From assembly GCF_008807015.1 (NCBI RefSeq), contig NZ_CP031700.1:868001-932000 (forward strand): a DNA stretch of 64,000 bases. Direction: 5' to 3'. Both the position numbers and the translations under genes were made by a program. The DNA is from Neisseria zalophi (GTDB taxonomy: Bacteria; Pseudomonadota; Gammaproteobacteria; Burkholderiales; Neisseriaceae). How positions within the stretch are numbered: the first letter of the stretch is position 1; each line of letters starts with the position of its first letter. Below, one piece after another: positions 60,087 to 64,000 of this stretch. A model generated the notes under the pieces. The model saw nothing but the letters and a program-made list of their open reading frames with translations. It had not been told where the DNA came from and did no database searches.

Positions 60087-62495
60087 ATGAGCCGAATTTA
60101 TCCAATATCATTTTGTGTGGCCGCTGTTTTAGCGTCCGTGCCTTATGCTGTTTCACAAGATATCCAAGCCGAACGTGAGCGTTGGGCTTTACATGCGCGT
60201 AATGGAGCCCCTCAATTGGCTGAAGCCACCGCGCAGATGGAAAAACTGTATGCACAAAGCGGTGATGCGAAAGTTAGGGCTGATTTAATTGCTTTATTGT
60301 TGCGCCAGAATAAATCGGCCGAAGCATTGGCAGTTTGCCCGACATGCACCGTAACGGATTATACGCCGGACGAATTGGAAAACCTTGGTAAGGCTGCACG
60401 AAATGTCCGCCAACCCCGTTTTGCTTATGATTTATACCGAGAGCTTCAAGTAAAAATGCCTGAAGGTAAGGTTGGCTATTTGGGTGCTGCATTGGCAGCA
60501 ACCGATGCAGCTGAGTATGCAGCGGCTAAAAATCAAATTGAAGTTTATAAAAAACATTTCGGCACGGATGCGGATATACGGCAGGTTGAAAGTTATCTGA
60601 ATCAATTTATTTTGCCGCTTTCGGCACAGTTGGTACAACAGCAGAAACAAGTTGAAGCCGAGCCTGATAACCGTGACAACGTGTTGGCGTTATACCGTAC
60701 AGCATCGCGGCTGCAACTCTTCCCACTCCAAAAGCGGCTGATGGAGCGTTATCCGGATTATTTTAATGGCCAAGATAAATTATGGCTGGAGGCTACAGAA
60801 GCCACTGTTTTACTGCGTACATCCCGTGAGACTACTAATTCCCGACAAATACGGGAAGCTTATCAACGGTTAAGTGCTGTTGTCGAAAAAACTAAGGAGG
60901 GCACAGGGCTGCATACCCAAGCTTTGCGTGACCGTATGGCAGCAGCCATTGTGATGGGCAAAGTAAAACAGGCTTTGGCCGATTACCGTGTTTTAGAGAA
61001 ACAAGGAACGCAACCGCCTTATGTTCAGGAACAGTATGCCCGCGCTTTATTGATGTCAGGAAGCCCTAATAAAGCAGGGCGGGTATTGGAAGCAGAAAGA
61101 AAACGGCAGGAAGGTACGAAAAACGGCAAAGTTAACCCGGAGTTGATTGAGCTGTTAGTCCGTAAGAATTCCGATTTAATGTATTTCGATGAGGCAAGAA
61201 AAAATGTCAATCTATGGAATGCAAATAAATATATTCCTGATTTTACACATAATGTTCAAATTGAAAACCCGTATTATGACACCGTGTATTTTTGGAAGGC
61301 GCGTCTGAAAGCGTGGGAAGGTGATGTTAAAGGTGCCCAAGCATTGATGGACACTTGGCTTGATGAACATCCCGCCGATCCGTGGGCCATGATATTGCAA
61401 GGTGAATTGATGCAGGCGAGCCATCAAGAAGAAAAGGCTGTGGCCTATTTTGATCGGGCACGCGATTATTTGCCTGAACGTGAGCAACAATTTATAGATG
61501 CCAAATCTGCTAGAGCTTATATGGCTGCAGGCAATTGGTCTGCTGTTAATGATTTGGCTTCGGGCTTATCGCGTGAGGAAATCGGCCACAATGAGTTTTG
61601 GCGTTTATATGATTCGGAACGTGCGGCTCAGCTCAGTATTTCCGGCACGGGAATGAAAGCGACTTCCCCTGAAGACGGTACGGAGTGGAGTGAGACAACG
61701 CAATTACACAGCCCGTATAGCCGCGAAGGGCATCGTGCTTATGTGATTCAACAGCGCACCCATGTACCTAATCATGGCGACCAATTGGAAAGCGGCCGTG
61801 TCGGTGCCGGTGTAGAAGTGAATCTATATCCGTTTATGGTTCAAGCAGAGGCAGGTCGGGGAACCCAGCTCAATGATAAGGGATACGGTTCTTTAGGTGT
61901 GGACTATCGTGTGAATGATGCTTTGAGCCTGAATGCCCGTGCAGCTGTTAATAGTGAAAATACGCCGGTAAAAGCCTTGAAACAGGATGTGCATGCAGAT
62001 GAATATACGTTGGGTGCAAGGTATAAACATTCACCTAAAACAACAGTGGGTGCAAGTGTCGGCATATTGAAATTTGATGATGGCAATACCCGTAAGAGTG
62101 CCGGCGTTTGGCTGAATCATGACATTTTCCAATATAACCGTTGGAAACTTGATGGTTCTTTGTCTGCCGGCTATGGCAGTAATAAAGATATTCCCCAAGC
62201 ATTTTATTACAACCCTGAAAAAAATAAGAGTGTTGATGGTGTTTTGGCGTTGACTTATACGATTCCTATGGATAACCAAATTATCTTCCGGCAAACCTTG
62301 AGTGGCGGTGCAGGGCGTTACAGTCAAACGGGACGGAAAACCGAAAACACTTGGCAGCTTAAATACGGACACGGCTGGAGTTTCGGCCGCCGTGCAACAT
62401 TAGGTTATGAGTTCGGCCGTCGTCAGGCTGTATACGATGGTGCGCCCGAATATCAAAACTTTGGCAGTTTAAACCTTAAGCTGAAATTATATTGA
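60087..62495 (+). CDS. pgaA: Poly-GlcNAc export porin PgaA
   Basis: The 802-residue product has a signal peptide (cleavage near VSQ at residue 24), a long TPR-type helical region (about 30-510), and a C-terminal beta barrel ending in an aromatic residue (LKLKLY). PgaA carries poly-beta-1,6-N-acetylglucosamine across the outer membrane. It is followed by pgaB, so the pga operon begins here. Confidence 0.9.
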   Translation: MSRIYPISFCVAAVLASVPYAVSQDIQAERERWALHARNGAPQLAEATAQMEKLYAQSGDAKVRADLIALLLRQNKSAEALAVCPTCTVTDYTPDELENLGKAARNVRQPRFAYDLYRELQVKMPEGKVGYLGAALAATDAAEYAAAKNQIEVYKKHFGTDADIRQVESYLNQFILPLSAQLVQQQKQVEAEPDNRDNVLALYRTASRLQLFPLQKRLMERYPDYFNGQDKLWLEATEATVLLRTSRETTNSRQIREAYQRLSAVVEKTKEGTGLHTQALRDRMAAAIVMGKVKQALADYRVLEKQGTQPPYVQEQYARALLMSGSPNKAGRVLEAERKRQEGTKNGKVNPELIELLVRKNSDLMYFDEARKNVNLWNANKYIPDFTHNVQIENPYYDTVYFWKARLKAWEGDVKGAQALMDTWLDEHPADPWAMILQGELMQASHQEEKAVAYFDRARDYLPEREQQFIDAKSARAYMAAGNWSAVNDLASGLSREEIGHNEFWRLYDSERAAQLSISGTGMKATSPEDGTEWSETTQLHSPYSREGHRAYVIQQRTHVPNHGDQLESGRVGAGVEVNLYPFMVQAEAGRGTQLNDKGYGSLGVDYRVNDALSLNARAAVNSENTPVKALKQDVHADEYTLGARYKHSPKTTVGASVGILKFDDGNTRKSAGVWLNHDIFQYNRWKLDGSLSAGYGSNKDIPQAFYYNPEKNKSVDGVLALTYTIPMDNQIIFRQTLSGGAGRYSQTGRKTENTWQLKYGHGWSFGRRATLGYEFGRRQAVYDGAPEYQNFGSLNLKLKLY

Positions 62496-62513
62496 TAACC
62501 GGATAATCAAAAG

Positions 62514-62552
62514 TTTTCAGACGGCCTATATGGTTGTCAGGCCGTCTGAAAA
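62514..62552. repeat. DUS inverted pair between pgaA and pgaB
   Basis: TTTTCAGACGGCCT and AGGCCGTCTGAAAA flank an 11-base loop in the pga operon. No U-tract follows, so it may be mRNA processing or stability rather than termination. Confidence 0.65.
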
Positions 62553-62596
62553 CCAATCCATAATGTCAACTGATTAAATATAGAAAAGCAAACAAA

Positions 62597-64000
62597 ATGA
62601 AATATACCAATCTGCTTGTCGGCATACTCTTCGCTTGTGGTCTGCAAACTGTTTATGCTGCCGATGTACGCTATGGTGTGATGTGTTATCACGATGTGAT
62701 TGATGGCGAGTCAGCTGCTAAAGATGTGAATTTATCAAGTAATGTGGCAGATATGCGGGGCGAACTGAAACGCCAATATTTCCCGCAAACGATTACTGTT
62801 GAACGGCTGGTAGCACATTTTAACTGGCTGCGCGACAACGGCTACACACCAGTGAGTTTCAAGCAAATTGAAGATGCGCGTGCAGGTAAAGCTGAGTTGC
62901 CGCCAAAGCCTGTGTTGCTGACTTTCGATGACGGATATATCAGTTTTTATACCAAAATTTATCCCCTATTGAAAGCTTATAACTATCCTGCCGTTTTTGC
63001 TTTAGTAACTTCTTGGTTGGAACAGCCGGAAGGCAGCATGATCGTTTATGGTAAGAAAAAGTTACCGCGCTCGGCTTTTATTACTTGGGCACAAATGCGC
63101 GAAATGATGCAAAGCGGCTTGATTGAAGTAGCTTCGCATACACACGATTTGCATCACAGTGTTATCGGCAACCCTTATGGTTCGCAGTTTGCCGCTATGT
63201 TCCCCGCTTATGAAAACGGCCGCTATGAAACAAAAGCCGAATATGAAAAACGCATCCGTGATGATTTACAAAAGTCAGTAGATATCATTGCCAAGCGTAC
63301 CGGTGTGCGTCCGAATGTATTGGTGTGGCCTTATGGACAGTTTAGCCAAGAAGCTCAAGCTATTGCCCGTAGTGTGGGGCTGACGAATGACTTTACTTTG
63401 TTTGATAACAAGCTGAATACGGTTGAGCAGCAAAGTATCGGCAGGGCTTTGATTGATAATGAAACCGGCTATGCCTTAATGAGAGATTATTTGGATCAAG
63501 CCATATATATGCCACCACACCAGCGGGCTATCTCTATCGATTTGGACTCACTTTATGACACTGATCCGAAAAAGCTTGAAAGTAAGTTTGATAAGTTGAT
63601 CGAGCATGTCTACAAAATGGGTGTGACCACTGTTTATTTGCAAGCCTTCTCCGATGAAAATGGTGACGGACTGGTTGATTCTGCTTATTTCCCCAATCGG
63701 CACTTAAAAATGAAGGCTGATTTATTCAGCCGTGTTGCATGGCAGATGATGACGCGCTCCAATGTGAAAGTATATGCACAGATGCCAATGGCTGCATTTG
63801 ATTTGGGTGATGGTTATGAATACGTAACTAATAACGGCCAAACAACTGCCCAGAAAAAATTATACCTATCACCTTTCGGTACCAAAAATCGTCAGGCTGT
63901 TATTGATATTTATGAAGATTTGGCATTCTCCAGCCGGTTTAACGGGTTGGTTTTCAATGAAGATGGCCTGATGGCTGCTGATGAAAGAAATATTGCGGCC
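62597..64000 (+). CDS. pgaB: Poly-GlcNAc N-deacetylase PgaB, 5' part
   Basis: The frame is open for 468 codons from ATG 62597 to the window end, so the gene is cut by the window. It has a signal peptide (cleavage after VYAA). A CE4 deacetylase domain carries MCYHDVIDG, LLTFDDGYISFY and EVASHTHDLHH for zinc and catalysis. The start of the C-terminal glycoside-hydrolase-like domain (AISIDLDSLYD) follows. PgaB partly deacetylates the polymer before export by PgaA. Confidence 0.92.
   Translation, partial: MKYTNLLVGILFACGLQTVYAADVRYGVMCYHDVIDGESAAKDVNLSSNVADMRGELKRQYFPQTITVERLVAHFNWLRDNGYTPVSFKQIEDARAGKAELPPKPVLLTFDDGYISFYTKIYPLLKAYNYPAVFALVTSWLEQPEGSMIVYGKKKLPRSAFITWAQMREMMQSGLIEVASHTHDLHHSVIGNPYGSQFAAMFPAYENGRYETKAEYEKRIRDDLQKSVDIIAKRTGVRPNVLVWPYGQFSQEAQAIARSVGLTNDFTLFDNKLNTVEQQSIGRALIDNETGYALMRDYLDQAIYMPPHQRAISIDLDSLYDTDPKKLESKFDKLIEHVYKMGVTTVYLQAFSDENGDGLVDSAYFPNRHLKMKADLFSRVAWQMMTRSNVKVYAQMPMAAFDLGDGYEYVTNNGQTTAQKKLYLSPFGTKNRQAVIDIYEDLAFSSRFNGLVFNEDGLMAADERNIAA

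Overview
The window comes from a Neisseria species or a close relative in the Neisseriaceae. The evidence is the very frequent 12-mer AGGCCGTCTGAA, the AG variant of the neisserial DNA uptake sequence (DUS), usually in inverted pairs that act as terminators, together with chromosomal genes of neisserial type on the right (ubiD, ftsK, hemW, rdgB, rnhA, selO, glnE, pgaAB). I cannot name the species.

Bases 1 to about 38,350 are the right-hand part of an integrative and conjugative element (ICE). It is inserted at the 3' end of a CAT-anticodon tRNA gene (38353-38428, minus; closest in sequence logic to tRNA-Ile2), with the tyrosine integrase next to it (37298-38317). The left end lies outside the window. 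Transfer functions come first: virB8 (partial), virB9, virB10, virB11, a HEPN-type gene pair, ssb, virD4, an SF1 helicase with an unknown partner, a PriCT/Toprim/LPD7 primase, an ArdC-type antirestriction protein, a MobC-like protein, a MOBP-type relaxase and an orphan methyltransferase whose 5' end carries a stop codon. Nearly every gap in this block holds a hairpin whose U-tract runs straight into the next ribosome binding site.

Bases 17.8-26.6 kb are cargo: small unknown genes, a 501-bp inverted duplication enclosing a PrrC/RloC-like anticodon-nuclease ATPase and a PrlF-YhaV toxin-antitoxin pair, an Excalibur-type thermonuclease with a tiny secreted Cys-rich protein, and umuDC. Bases 26.7-31.7 kb hold three minus-strand genes of the kind carried by plasmids and ICEs, a 227-bp hairpin, three tandem hairpins, a helically phased TAG array in front of a small HTH gene, and the mazEF and parDE systems. 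Bases 31.7-34.6 kb are a phage-like immunity and replication region: a winged-helix replication-like gene, cro, a cI/LexA-type repressor, repeated TTAAG-N4-CTTAA operators and a decayed Icd-like region. Bases 34.6-38.3 kb hold trbM, traL, traM, an excisionase-like gene and the integrase.

Bases 38.4-64 kb are ordinary chromosome. It encodes ubiquinone synthesis, DNA translocation, membrane proteostasis (M48 protease and LemA), heme and nucleotide housekeeping, cation/proton antiport, control of glutamine synthetase, and the start of a pga operon for poly-N-acetylglucosamine biofilm polysaccharide, which runs off the window inside pgaB. No rRNA, CRISPR array or intact insertion sequence was seen. 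All repeat and motif counts were made by eye.
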